A DNA stretch of 64,000 nt from contig JAPFFF010000031.1 of assembly GCA_039105265.1 (NCBI GenBank), forward strand, positions 992,001 through 1,056,000, given 5' to 3'. The notes beneath the pieces are model-generated. The model searched no databases. It worked only from the letters and a program-made list of their open reading frames with translations, and was not told the origin of the DNA. Both the position numbers and the translations under genes were made by a program. Below, piece by piece: positions 28,701 through 37,989 of this stretch. This DNA is from Tritrichomonas musculus (Eukaryota; Parabasalia; Tritrichomonadida; Tritrichomonadidae). Numbering within the stretch: the stretch's first letter is position 1; each line of letters opens with the position of its first letter.

Positions 28701-30400
28701 ATTAATTTATCAATAGTGACATTTTCTTCATTAATTTTGGTTTTTAAATTAATGCATTCATCATTAGTCTCGCCTTTTTCCTCCTCATTAATTTTAATAG
28801 CTATTTGTTGTTCATTGCAAATCTTGCTATTTGAATTATTATATTCATCTGCAATAGTATCTCTTTTTTCAAAACTTTGAATATAGTTCTTTTCATCATG
28901 TTGATTCTTTTCATTTTCAAAATGATCTTTATTTTTATCATATTCATCATTTTTATTATCTTCATCATTTTTATTATCTTCATCATTTTTATCACTTTCA
29001 TCATTTTTATTATCTTCATCATTTTTATCATCTTCATCATTTTTATCACTTTCATCATTATTATCAATATCATTTTCTTCCTCTTCTTCTTCATCTTCCT
29101 CTGAATCATGTTTGATTTTAAGTTTAATAGATTTTTTCTTTTTCATTGAATTTGCTATATCTTTGAAATGAATTGAATGATTTAAATCAAATGAAGTTTC
29201 AGAATTTTCTATAAAATCAATATAATCATAATATTGATTTTCATCTATCGATTCAGTAATATAATTTGGATTGTTTTTCAAATCTTCAACAATTTCGTCG
29301 AAACTAGGTCTTTTATCTGGATCATCATCCCAGCATTTTTCAAGAAGATTTTGAAAAGCTTCAGGTATATCTTCAGTTAATTCAGGTCTTTCTTTATTTC
29401 CAACTACTTTAAAAATTAATTCATGCATATTTTTGCACGAATATGGTTCTTTTAAAGTCAAAATTTCGTAGACGAGAATTGAAAATGCAAAAACATCATT
29501 AGCTTTAGTATAAACCATTTTTTCAAAGCTTTCAGGTGGCATATATTGAGGAGATCCTTTATAATTTAGATTTGATTTTTGTCGGAGACTACGTGCTTTT
29601 GCATGCTTGATATCAGCTGCTCTAGAAAGGCCAAAATCAGCTATTTTTGGAAAAAAATATTCATCAACTAAAATGTTATCTGGTTTTAAATCACGATGAA
29701 TAATATTGTTTAAATGTAAATAAAGCATTCCTGAAGCAATTCCAAAAATATTAATTAATTTCATTGTTTCATTCCAATTTTGTGGTGAAAGTCCTGATGC
29801 TTCTAATTTAATCAAATCTCTTAACGTTCCATTTGATGCATATTCAATTATTGTTGTAGGATATTGTGATCCTTGAAAATCAATAGGACTATAACCACCA
29901 AATCCAATGATTGCTGGATGATTTACGGTTGACATTATTTTAATTTCCCTGAAAAAGTTTAATGCATTATCGTCATGTTTATAATCACTAGAGATTGTAC
30001 TCATAATGATTTTGGCTGCATACATTTTTCCTGTGTTTATTTCTTTAACTTGGAATACTTTACCAAATGTGCCATGACCAATATATTTCGTGATATAAAA
30101 TCGATTTATATCAACAAATTTTTGCTGATTATAATTGGTGATTATTATATCTTCATCAGTTGTTTTATTGTTTTCACTTTTGTTTGCATTCATATCATCA
30201 TCATTTGGTAATTTTTCAGGATATCGTTCTTTTTCATCAATTTTACCATCATTATTATTATATATTAATTTTTTTTTGGGTTGCATAGGAATTTCTTCTG
30301 AAAATGTAACTCTATTATGTTCCTTATCACCTTGTTCACTGTCATTTTCAATGATTTTCTTACTTATTGGAGTTTTTGAATGAAAATTATCCTCATTCAT
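25736..30400 (-). CDS. Protein kinase - Sel1 repeats - BspA-like LRR fusion
   Basis: A 1,554-residue frame. A charged N-terminus of about 95 residues precedes an active-looking kinase at about 101-385 (GHGTFGKVF, AAK, HRDLKPDN, DFG in KIADFGLSR, PPES, RPSF). A strongly acidic low-complexity segment lies at about 430-500 with repeated DKNDE units. Sel1-like repeats span about 580-740 (SEAEYEYGKMLFCGQGC). From about 850 to the end run some 30 LRR_5 repeats of 23 residues, of the form IPSSVTSIGxxAFxGCxSLKQI. Three repeats in the middle (around SSKNKSNEQIP) have lost the consensus. The kinase-Sel1 part is organised like the start of the kinase-UBR gene next door, so the two share an N-terminal plan with different C-terminal modules. 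No signal peptide or membrane segment is seen, so an intracellular role is likelier. Stop context TAAA. Confidence 0.92.
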   Translation of the reverse strand: MNEDNFHSKTPISKKIIENDSEQGDKEHNRVTFSEEIPMQPKKKLIYNNNDGKIDEKERYPEKLPNDDDMNANKSENNKTTDEDIIITNYNQQKFVDINRFYITKYIGHGTFGKVFQVKEINTGKMYAAKIIMSTISSDYKHDDNALNFFREIKIMSTVNHPAIIGFGGYSPIDFQGSQYPTTIIEYASNGTLRDLIKLEASGLSPQNWNETMKLINIFGIASGMLYLHLNNIIHRDLKPDNILVDEYFFPKIADFGLSRAADIKHAKARSLRQKSNLNYKGSPQYMPPESFEKMVYTKANDVFAFSILVYEILTLKEPYSCKNMHELIFKVVGNKERPELTEDIPEAFQNLLEKCWDDDPDKRPSFDEIVEDLKNNPNYITESIDENQYYDYIDFIENSETSFDLNHSIHFKDIANSMKKKKSIKLKIKHDSEEDEEEEEENDIDNNDESDKNDEDDKNDEDNKNDESDKNDEDNKNDEDNKNDEYDKNKDHFENEKNQHDEKNYIQSFEKRDTIADEYNNSNSKICNEQQIAIKINEEEKGETNDECINLKTKINEENVTIDKLIEEKDYQKIYQLAEQNPELQFFVGKNLIEGTKGFDKNIKLGKSYLNQAISNNCIDSLIYYCQILIEGKLIPMNIKKAKTYLKKRLDKNNDSIMLLYGKVLLHENNFKKAHKMIRRSARKKNSEAEYEYGKMLFCGQGCTANEEKAMKYFHLSKESGFEKSKQFLMIYQKIIEDKNFIQIEKEIQLFIILQIIENDFTYRYFLPGSDLKWAKINIDLDTAKKFISKHLFLSYEFQDFFYNNVKSTIIHLNYPSNEFDTYKQYFKQFSIVFKNITFAISLSNSIIKIENYVFRELPIVIKNKLPPLITEIGNFSFMECNLLKQIKIPSSVTIIGSGAFKECTSLEKVIIPSSISLIKCSTFAKCESLKKITIPSSIISIEDSVFEGCKSLKKIIIPSSVNSIGNNVFKGCKSLEIVEIPSSITLIKNNVFEGCISLEQITIPSSVTSIGDNSFNGCISLKQITIPSSVTSIGISVFGKCVSLEKITIPSSVTSIGDSSFNGCSSLKQIKNTSSVTSIGISVFGKCVSLEKIAIPSSVKSIGYSSFFGCISLKKIIIPSSVTTIGFDAFNECKSLKQIIIPPSVTSIGDYAFRRCTSLEHAEIPSSVSEIGTNAFEGCTSLKPINVSSSESKSKKDVFEEFKSPDQTRELSSMTANESNISSKNKSNEQIPIHVIAYKEGAYEEYKSLKQIVIPSSKTEIEDNAFNGFKSLKQITIPSSVTSIGCNSFSQCSSLTKITIPSSVTIIKSNAFEGCSSLKQITIPFSVTNIEDNTFKGCSSLKQITIPSSITSIGYNTFEGCSSLKQITIPSSVTLIKDSTFKGCSSLKQILISSSITSIGYNAFEGCSSLKNITIPPSVISIKCNAFNGCSSLTEISIPPSTNSIEYNAFRECSSLTKVIILSQITSIEHNTFEGCKSLKQITIPSSVNLIDDNAFARCSSLKQINIPSSVNRIGHKAFYNCSSLTKIDIPSSATVIESDSFVGCNRLNYIF
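28925..29095 (-). repeat. Acidic codon repeat inside the kinase-Sel1-LRR gene
   Basis: A short tandem repeat of about 18 bp encoding DKNDE/DNKNDE units. It also leaves other frames open on both strands, which produces spurious ORFs of methionine-isoleucine repeats. It is a length-variable linker between kinase and Sel1 domains. Confidence 0.8.
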
Positions 30401-30681
30401 TAAAATTTTAATGAAAACATTAAGGTGAATACGATTGGCCTCTCAATTTTTTAGGAATAAAACATAAATATCTCCTCAATTTATTTTTTAATAAAATTAA
30501 TTTATTTTATATTGGTTGATATAGTTTTTAATAAAATTAATATATAATCTTGAAAAAAAAAAATAAAAGATTATGAGTATCAATATTATATCAATAGGCC
30601 CAGGTATTTCCCTCTTCAATGCATAATCATTTAAAAAATAAGTTTTTTGATTCCATTCAATATTTAAAGGGGAAAAATAAA
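30401..30681. other. Intergenic region
   Basis: Upstream of the kinase-Sel1-LRR gene; on the minus strand TCACCTTAATG and TTTTCATTAAAA lie within 35 bp of the start and could include its initiator. Nothing else recognised. Confidence 0.4.
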
Positions 30682-30973
30682 CTAATTTTTTATCTCTTGA
30701 ATATGATCAAGTAAAACCTGCAAGTTATGAGATTCCAAAATATTAACCAACTTTTCATTTTTAATATAAGTCGTTGATCTATCAAAAAGGCTAATAATCA
30801 TTCTTGTTGAACAATATTTAGTTAATATCATCACAAATTTTTCCAAATTTTCATTATTAATAATAGAATCATACAGTATCAGCATTTTCACTAAAACGTC
30901 TTCATCGAGTATTTGTACTACCAATGTAAAATCAGTGAATATTATTTTTTCATTAATTTTAAAATAAACTGAA
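30682..30973 (-). pseudogene. C-terminal fragment of an unknown protein, cut by a GC-rich insertion
   Basis: The minus strand reads about 97 residues of ordinary-looking protein (ILDEDVLVKMLILYD, LLDHIQEIKN end, stop TAG). In this frame the upstream side runs straight into a GC-rich segment starting at 30974, which translates to a cysteine/proline-rich nonsense stretch. The family is not recognised; the leucine/isoleucine-rich helical pattern is reminiscent of ankyrin-like or helical repeats. It appears to be the 3' remainder of a gene whose 5' part has been replaced. Confidence 0.5.
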
Positions 30974-31140
30974 TCAGGGATGCATTTCGGGCACGGACAG
31001 GGCAACTTGCCCGAACAAACCTGTCTGCCCGGGCAGATCTTTGGGCATCGGGCAAGCCAGGGCAAAAATACGTTGGCACTTTTCGGGCAGCCCTTTTTTG
31101 CCCGGGTATCTATCGTCGGGCAGTGCCCCGAAATTGCCCT
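30974..31140. mobile_element. GC-rich segment with a hAT-like terminal sequence
   Basis: An island of about 167 bp, far richer in GC than its surroundings. It begins CAGGGATGCATTTCGGGC; CAGGGATG is the tip typical of hAT transposons such as Ac. Inside, the word GCCCG/CGGGC recurs in both orientations at least ten times (subterminal repeats of this sort bind hAT transposases). No matching opposite end or 8-bp target duplication was found in the window, so it would be a solo end or truncated copy. Confidence 0.4.
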
Positions 31141-31168
31141 AAAGTTTTAAAAGTTCGTATTAATATTT

Positions 31169-31273
31169 AAATTTTTCGGGAAATCGTAATCGCCCGTGGC
31201 GGTTTAGGTCCTTTCTTGTTTATAAGCCAAAGCTCATTATGATATCGATTTTAGACTATAAAAAAATATTCAG

Positions 31274-31304
<31 letters not shown>

Positions 31305-31440
31305 GAAAAAAACATGAGTAGCTACCCATGCTTTTTTTTTGCAAAAGTGCAAAAAAGTTCCAGACTTTTTTTTTATATAGTACGATACAAGGTCAATATT
31401 GACCTAAACCACCACGAGCGATTACGATTTCCCAAATTTT
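31169..31440. repeat. Foldback repeat with ~40-bp arms
   Basis: Arms 31169-31210 and 31401-31440 are inverted copies with a few differences (sharing GGGAAATCGTAATCG). They enclose about 190 bp with a (TA)n microsatellite at 31285-31303 and a small palindrome GGTCAATATTGACC at 31391-31404. Being directly next to the GC-rich hAT-like segment, both may be parts of one degraded element. Confidence 0.65.
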
Positions 31441-32289
31441 TCTAATGATGTTTTTCAAAAATAAATTAATTTTTGATTCATTAATACTTATTTTATGATT
31501 AATATGATTTTTATGTATGAATTAATATTATAATTTTTATAAAAGGGGTCGACTCTCTCAAATTTTTTTTGATTGAAAAATAATAATATCTTAAAAATTA
31601 GATATTCTTTTTAATTAATAAATTTTTAAATCAATATTAAATAGAATTCGGATTCATTTATTATATCTTATAAATTAAAAAATTCATTATTCATTCCAAA
31701 AATCATTAAAAATAGTGTTTTTATTATGCTACTTGAGGTATTTTCTTAAATTATTTACTATTCACATTATTTATATGTAGCTTTGAAATATAATAATAAT
31801 TTATAATAAAATATATTATTGATATTCAAGAAATTATTATTTTTTCTAAATAAAAATTTTGAATTTAAAATTGAATTAAATGCTAGTTTTTGAAAAAATT
31901 ATTTTGATAACATCAGAATTTTGAAAATATATTATTTTTATTAACAAATGCATATTTTTTTGATAATATATCAGTATTATCCTCATATTAATGATAATGT
32001 ATTTACTATATATATTATAAATCACATTTATATTATTATAAAATATATTTTTATATTTTAACTCAGTTTATTTGTATATCACAATTGAGAATAAATTATA
32101 ATAACGTATTAATTCAATTTTATTTTTCATAAATAATATTATCTTATATGATATTCAATTAATTACTTTTTAATTAATTTAAAATATGTAAATAAAATTA
32201 TGAAAAAAGAATATATGATATGAAGGTTATAAAATATTTATATATTTGGATATTTTCAAATTCCCAAAATCTCTTTGAATAGTGGAAAT
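31441..32289. other. AT-rich intergenic region
   Basis: About 850 bp; nothing recognised. Confidence 0.6.
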
Positions 32290-32493
32290 TAGATAAGAAC
32301 TCAAAAATATTTTCTCCTTTCAAAAGTTAAACTTTTTCTGTTTTTATTTTTTTTTTAGTGAAATATCTCTATTTTGGCTAATAGAATCGGCTTCATATTT
32401 AAAATTGCATCATGTTATTGATAATGCTAATATTATTTATTATTAATTTTTTATAATTTTAGAATATGATAACCGCCAAAAGTCGAACCCTTT
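32290..32493 (-). repeat. Dispersed repeat, copy B
   Basis: Reverse-complement partner of 1962-2162. The two are about 30 kb apart in inverted orientation. Just to its right a perfect small palindrome, ATTTCACAA-A-TTGTGAAAT, lies at about 32514-32532. Confidence 0.75.
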
Positions 32494-32637
32494 TATTTTT
32501 ATAATTTGAATAAAATTTCACAAATTGTGAAATCAAGAAATTTTCCATTCAAAATATTTTTGCCAATTCAAATTTGAATCATTTTTATTTTATCGAAAAA
32601 AAGTCATTACAATAAAAATGATGTGTAAATTTAAAAC

Positions 32638-32715
32638 AGGTCTTATTTCATCAAACAAGAATTTAAAGACATCATTATGACCACCACTTCTTAGAGCATC
32701 ATAAAATGCGAAAAT
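32638..32715 (-). pseudogene. Ankyrin repeat fragment
   Basis: The minus strand reads IFAFYDALRSGGHNDVFKFL then FDEIRP, the second half of an ankyrin repeat. Flanks lose the frame. A relic of one repeat only. Confidence 0.4.
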
Positions 32716-32822
32716 ACAAGAGCATTATACCAGCCACCTAATTCATTTGATGATTCAATTAATAATTAGTTTATATTTTGTAGTTTGAATTCTTCATTAT
32801 AAATGTAAATAATCATTAAAAT

Positions 32823-32975
32823 CAGAAGAAAGAACAATTAAAATCAGAAGAAATCGAAAACAAAACTGATTTGAATGAAATTACAAACTGTGAAAATGAA
32901 ATTGAAGAAAAAAGTTCAAATCAAGAAGAGTCAAATGATTCCACTAATTCAAAGGACAACATGGATCAATTTTAA
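32823..32975 (+). pseudogene. Acidic C-terminal gene relic
   Basis: Fifty stop-free codons rich in E, N, S and K (KEQLKSEEIENKTDLNEI ... DNMDQF) ending at TAA in a TAAA context, with no ATG start. Composition and stop context look like the 3' end of a host gene. Family unknown. Confidence 0.35.
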
Positions 32976-33180
32976 AAAGTTGCTATAGTATTACTCATTT
33001 TTTAATTAAACATTTAATTTTTAAAAATCATTTAATTTTGAATTTTATTTATTGTCACAGGCAGATATTTAGTAAAATGATAGAATTAATAAGATACAAT
33101 TGAAAATTGAGTGAAAGAATTTCAATTGAAATTTATTATATTTCAAATGAAACATAATACTATCTGCAAATAGTTTTTTT

Positions 33181-33750
33181 TTAAAAAAACATATTTGATT
33201 GTTGATTCAAATCACTATCTTCATTTGGATAAAAATCAATACTATCTGCAAATAAAAAATCAAAATCTTCCTCTTGCTGGAAAGTTAAAACATCACTTGT
33301 TTCAACAATATCAATAGATGGCTCAATATGATCATTTTTAATTAATAATTTATTCTTTTTTGGCTTCTGAGTATAATCTTCGCAATATTTATTAGACATT
33401 GCTTCTTTTTCTGTTGTTGATCGATTAAATTCATCACAATAACGTAATATCCAATGCTTTGGGTCAGGTAGTTCTTCATTTAATTGCTGTCTCATTTCAA
33501 ATTTGGTCTTTGAATACCCAAACTGATGAGAACGGAGATTTCTGTTAATTGTATTTGTCTTTCGATTCATAAATAATGCAAAAATTTTAGTATTCATCAT
33601 AATATTTTGTTCATCAAACCAGAAAACACCAATTTCTTTTTTGGATTCAGGATGATTATCTACATATTTTAAACAATGCCATAAAATCCTTAGCAATTTT
33701 TCTTTATGATCTGTTGCCAATTTCTTGAGCTCGCTAAAACTTAAATACAT
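33181..33750 (-). CDS. Initiator-binding-domain-like protein
   Basis: A 189-residue protein with ATG at 33750. Residues about 20-85 (LRILWHCLKYVDNHPESKKE, GVFWFDEQNIMMNTKIFALF, NTINRNLRSHQF) match what I recall of the winged-helix initiator-binding domain of trichomonad IBP39. That factor recognises the initiator element at transcription start sites; relatives carry the pattern NTxNxNxRxxxF. The following segment PDPKHWILRYCDEF is also typical of the small trichomonad proteins with this fold. The C-terminal 50 residues are acidic and low in complexity (QQEEDFDFLFADSIDFYPNE), possibly an activation tail. It is likely nuclear and DNA-binding; the target is unknown. Stop context TAAA. Confidence 0.65.
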   Translation of the reverse strand: MYLSFSELKKLATDHKEKLLRILWHCLKYVDNHPESKKEIGVFWFDEQNIMMNTKIFALFMNRKTNTINRNLRSHQFGYSKTKFEMRQQLNEELPDPKHWILRYCDEFNRSTTEKEAMSNKYCEDYTQKPKKNKLLIKNDHIEPSIDIVETSDVLTFQQEEDFDFLFADSIDFYPNEDSDLNQQSNMFF

Positions 33751-34414
33751 AATGAAATGATGTATTTCTATTATATTGAAATATTTTCAATAGAAATTTA
33801 AATTGAGAGCAAGTCAGTTATTTTGTTTTCAATTTTTTCAATAGTTACCATATTTTTCAATACTATTGAATTTTAAACCGTCCGGTTAATTTTTTAACTC
33901 AAATAAGATTTTAAACTTATGTTTTTATTAAAACAAAATCATGTGATTTCTTGTTTTTTTTAATTAATAATTTAAAAAAAATTATTTTTCTTTTCAATTC
34001 TCCGAGGAACTTCCCCCGTGAACCTCAGAAAAAGTTATTTTTTGATTATTCTTGCATTTTGGGAGTTGAAACGAAGAATATTAATTTCCCATATATTTCA
34101 AAAAATGGCAAAAAGAAAGAATAAATTTATACATTCTTACTTTACATTTTGATTTTTTAAAAAGGTATGGATACTTTTAGTAATGGTATAAATTCTGTAG
34201 TTTATTTTGGTATTATTTTTTTTTAAAATATATTTTTATCTTTGAAATCTACCTATTAAAAATTAATTAAAATTTATATATATTATAAATTGTATGATAT
34301 ATATAATATAAGAATATTAATCCTTATATTTCAGAGAATTAGAATTTCCATACCTCTCATTTTACATTAAATGTGATAATTCAGATGAAGAAAACATGAT
34401 GATTTATAGCATCC
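33751..34414. other. AT-rich intergenic region
   Basis: On the minus strand, directly upstream of the initiator-binding-domain gene, CATCATTTCATTATG places a TCATTTCATTA initiator-like motif on the start codon. Otherwise nothing recognised. Confidence 0.4.
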
Positions 34415-34835
34415 TGTTAATGACAAGAATTCTTTTTTGTCATTAAGAGCGGCCGTTAATTTTTTTTTTTTGTAGTAATATTAAATAAACTGAAATTGTA
34501 ATTGTCAAGATCCACAAAAAAAGCACTCTTCGAATAAAAGCAAACAAAGAATATCATAAATGGACTGCAATTCAAATTTTTAATTGGAGAATAATATTTT
34601 CACCGCATGAGAATAAAATTAAAATACTGGCATAGTATCCAATCAAATATAATTTATTTTATTTGGAACTTCATAATTTGATGATTCAAGCTTGCAGGAA
34701 ATTGATTTTAATAGCTAAGCAAACTGTCGTTCTTAATGACAACGAGTTTTTGAACATTGAAAAAGTTTTGTTTTACACCATCAAACGGTCGTTCTAAATG
34801 ACAAACGGTCGTTCTTAATGACAACGAGTTTTATT
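34415..34835. repeat. Cluster of CGGTCGTTCTTAATGACA motifs
   Basis: The motif ACGGTCGTTCTTAATGACA occurs three times on the plus strand (about 34725, 34790, 34805; the first and third continue ACGAGTTTT) and once inverted with two changes at 34438-34457. The inverted one is part of a hairpin, TTAATGACAA...TTTGTCATTAA, at 34417-34447. The arrangement looks like ends of one or more small inverted-repeat elements. No full element with target duplications could be delimited. Confidence 0.5.
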
Positions 34836-34978
34836 CAATTAAGAAGTGGTTTAGTGTGGCGATTTGTTTTCAGAGCCATTCTGAATTCTCTCAGAAATTT
34901 AAATGATGGTTCTGAATTTTTTGAATTTTTATAAAACCCCCACCAAAACCGTTTACAATTTTTATCGGGAGAATAAAA

Positions 34979-36165
34979 AGAGGTATTCATGAAGAGATCT
35001 AGCTTAGAAATTAGATAAATAATAAAATATTATTTTAAATATTTCATTTTAATGCTATAATAGAAAGTATATAATGTTTTATACGTTTGATTTCGAGATA
35101 TTAATATAAATAATATTTCTATGACTAAATTGCTATGGAGAACTTTTGTTAGAGAAATTAAATTCTCAATTTTGAATATCATTAACAAAAGTTGTTTCTT
35201 TTGAAAGAAAATATTTCAATGAAAATGGAGTAATATTTCAAAGGATTATTTTAAAATTGAAATAATTTAATTTTTTGTTGCTGCTGATTTATTTATATAA
35301 TATTTTAATATATTTTATTTATATTATCTTATTTATTTTTTATTTAATGTTTTGTATTAGATTTATATATATATAATATGGATTATTTTATTGAATATTA
35401 AGATAAATTCATAATTATAATTTGAATAAAGATTTATTATTGAAATGGCGATCATTTTTTTGAATACATGATTAGTTTATATATTGAATGAAATAAAATA
35501 AATTTTGAATTAATATATTTTAAATTAATCAATTAAAATATCTTGATTAATCATTTTATTTTTACAATAAAAAATAAAATACAATAATATTCAAAATACT
35601 ATAAATATGTTTAGTGATATATATACTTGAATACTTTCTTATTTCTTGAAATACATATTTTTAAACTCTTTATATGACATTTTACACCATTAAAATAAGC
35701 CATTAAAATAAAAACCATTTTTTCTCAAAATTAAGCGTATAAATATCTTAAGCACCAACATATACATTAATACATATAATAAAATATCATATGGAAAAGT
35801 ATTATATAAAATTCTAGGCTGAAAAAAAAGATATGATAAGTTTATATATGAAAAAAATTTTAATTTCTTTTTATTTCTGTTTATAAATCTAATTTAATTT
35901 GAAAAATCTAATAATTTAATTAATCTAATGTGTATTAATGTAAATATATTTGGAATTTTCAAAAATCATAAAGATTGAATGAAATATTAAAGATATATCA
36001 GATTAAAATTTTTATAAAATAAACAGTGTAAGACATTCTTAAAATGATTATATCGAGCAGCCAATTAAAAATTATTGATTTGAATGCATATAACTTAATA
36101 TTGATGGAAATAATGAGATTAGAAAAATTCAAAAAGACGTTAAGTCACTTAACATGAATACCTCT
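34979..36165 (-). mobile_element. Non-autonomous DNA transposon, copy 2 (8-bp TSD)
   Basis: 1,187 bp, ends AGAGGTATTCATG in inverted orientation, flanked by a perfect 8-bp duplication GAATAAAA (34971-34978 and 36166-36173). It is the same family as 2385-3488, inserted in the opposite orientation. The end with GTTAAGTGACTTAAC in copy 1 is here on the right (36128-36165), and the CTAG-containing end is on the left. Internal blocks TTTTCAGCCTAG and TTAATTTTGAGAAAA are shared on the minus strand (about 35812 and 35728). Overall divergence is high with several indels, so the copies are old. No coding capacity. Confidence 0.85.
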
Positions 36166-36173
36166 GAATAAAA

Positions 36174-36860
36174 GTTTTTATTTATATGGAATCCCATCAT
36201 TTTATTGATATTTTTCATTAACAAACTTATAATGAATATTTACAAAGCTTCTATATTTATATAAAGTTTTATTCTAATCGAAAATATTTATGGAATATTA
36301 GCGATATAAATGATACACGATTTTTTTTTTTTTTTTCTGATAAAGCATAATTAAATTGTTAGATAAATAAGACCCATAATTTTTTACAAGGTCAACTTAA
36401 ATATGTATGAAGATACGTGATGATTTTTTTTATTTCTATTTTTTAATCAATGTGTGTATTATTTTCTCATCTAAATAAGATTTATACCCAACTATAAATT
36501 AGATGGGTTATTTTTTTTACAAAATGAAGCTTTTATTGTTGCATATTTACATAAATAGATAATTCATAGATTTTGAACCATTTTTTTTCAAATAAACTAA
36601 TAATCTTTGTAAAGAAATTATTTTTTGCCATTTTTTATAAATAAATAATGAAAAAAAAAATCAAATACCAAAAATATAGTTTTATAAATAACGTATTTTT
36701 ATACGTTACATGTTTTTTATTTTCACTTAAATTTCGATTAAATATAATAATTGATATATTAATAATATCATAATAAATCATAATATATATTATAAACCAT
36801 ATATTGATAATAATAATAATCATATAAAATATAAATATTAAGATATTAATCTTTTAAAAA
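36174..36860. other. AT-rich intergenic region
   Basis: Nothing recognised except a short AACGTATTTTTATACGTTA palindrome-like word near 36689 that resembles parts of the following tandem repeat. Confidence 0.5.
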
Positions 36861-36869
36861 TAATTAATT

Positions 36870-37530
36870 TTAACGTATTTATATAGAATATTGAGACCTC
36901 GCGTGGTCAAAAACGTGTTTTTTTGAATATAAAAACGTATTTTTGCTCGTTATTTTCTAAGGTAACGTATTTTAAAATAACGATTTTTTTAAAATTATAT
37001 ATTTTAGAGACACTTCAATTATTTTTTTTGAAGCAGATTAAAACTAATAAATATTATAATAATCTTATATAAAGTCATATATAAATAAATATTATTATAT
37101 TATTCACTAAATATTAGGATATTCCTTTTTCAAAAATGTCTAATAATAACGTATTTACATAGAATATTGAGACCTCGCGTGGTCAAAAACGTGTTTTTTT
37201 GAATATAAAAACGTATTTTGGCTCGTTATTTTTTAAAATAACGAATATTATAATAACGAATTTTTTAAAATGGGCAATTTTTGGAAATCCTTTAATTATT
37301 TTTTTTGAAGAAGATTAAAACTAATAAATATTATAATAATCTTATATAAAGTCATATATAAATAAATATTATTATATTATTCAGTAAATATTAGGATATT
37401 CATTTTTCAAAAATGTCAAATTATAACGTATTCACATAGAATATTGAGACCTCGCGTGGTCAAAAACGTGTTTTTTTGAATATAAAAACGTATTTTTGTA
37501 CGTTATTATAAATAAAAAATAACGAATTTC
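36870..37530. repeat. 277-bp tandem repeat, about 2.4 copies
   Basis: The block GAGACCTCGCGTGGTC with flanking AAAAACGTGTTTTTTTGAA recurs at 36893, 37169 and 37446 (spacing 276 and 277 bp). Between blocks, TATAATAATCTTATATAAAG and neighbouring sequence also repeat nearly exactly. The core is a GACC-T-CGCG-T-GGTC near-palindrome, conspicuous as the only CpG-rich word nearby. It could be a protein-binding or recombination site; no coding potential. Confidence 0.85.
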
Positions 37531-37953
37531 TGTAACAATAAATCATCAATTTTATCATAAAAAAATAACTATTATTATTATAAAATTAAAAAATATTCAT
37601 TCATGATTTTTTTAATAAGTATATAACGCATAAAAACCTCATGGCCATAAGCTTATATCGTATTAATAATAATAATAATAATAATTTTTCGTTTTTCTTT
37701 CATTAGAAAGAAAATAATGATATGGAGCACATATATAAATCAATCATGCAGGAGAGAACATTGATTTTTATGTTATGTTAAAAATAATAATATTTATCTT
37801 TTTATTCGTTCAGTAATTAAAGATGGTCCTAAATTATATTTTATTCCACATTGGAATATATTTCCAAATTTATTATTAAAATATATTTTTTTCATAAAAA
37901 CAAAAATGCAGGGGGTTTTATTTTTATAAGTAAATTTTTTTTTTATCAATTTA

Positions 37954-37989
37954 CCCTTTTCCCACTTAATTTGGCACAAAACTTTTTGA
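37954..37989 (+). repeat. Left terminal inverted repeat (36 bp)
   Basis: Perfect inverted match to 48875-48910; TA immediately outside at 37952-37953. Confidence 0.95.

Noticed and set aside
28801-29109. Small proteins made of methionine/isoleucine repeats on both strands
   Set aside because: Shadows of the acidic codon repeat inside the kinase-Sel1-LRR gene.
30985-31065. Cysteine/proline-rich N-terminus of the frame ending at 30682
   Set aside because: It is translation of the inserted GC-rich segment and begins at TTG.
2385-36165. Matching inverted ends AGAGGTATTCATGTTAAGTGACTTAACG at 2385 and 36165 as borders of one 33.8-kb element
   Set aside because: Each end has its own nearby partner end and its own perfect 8-bp duplication, so they are two separate small elements in opposite orientation.
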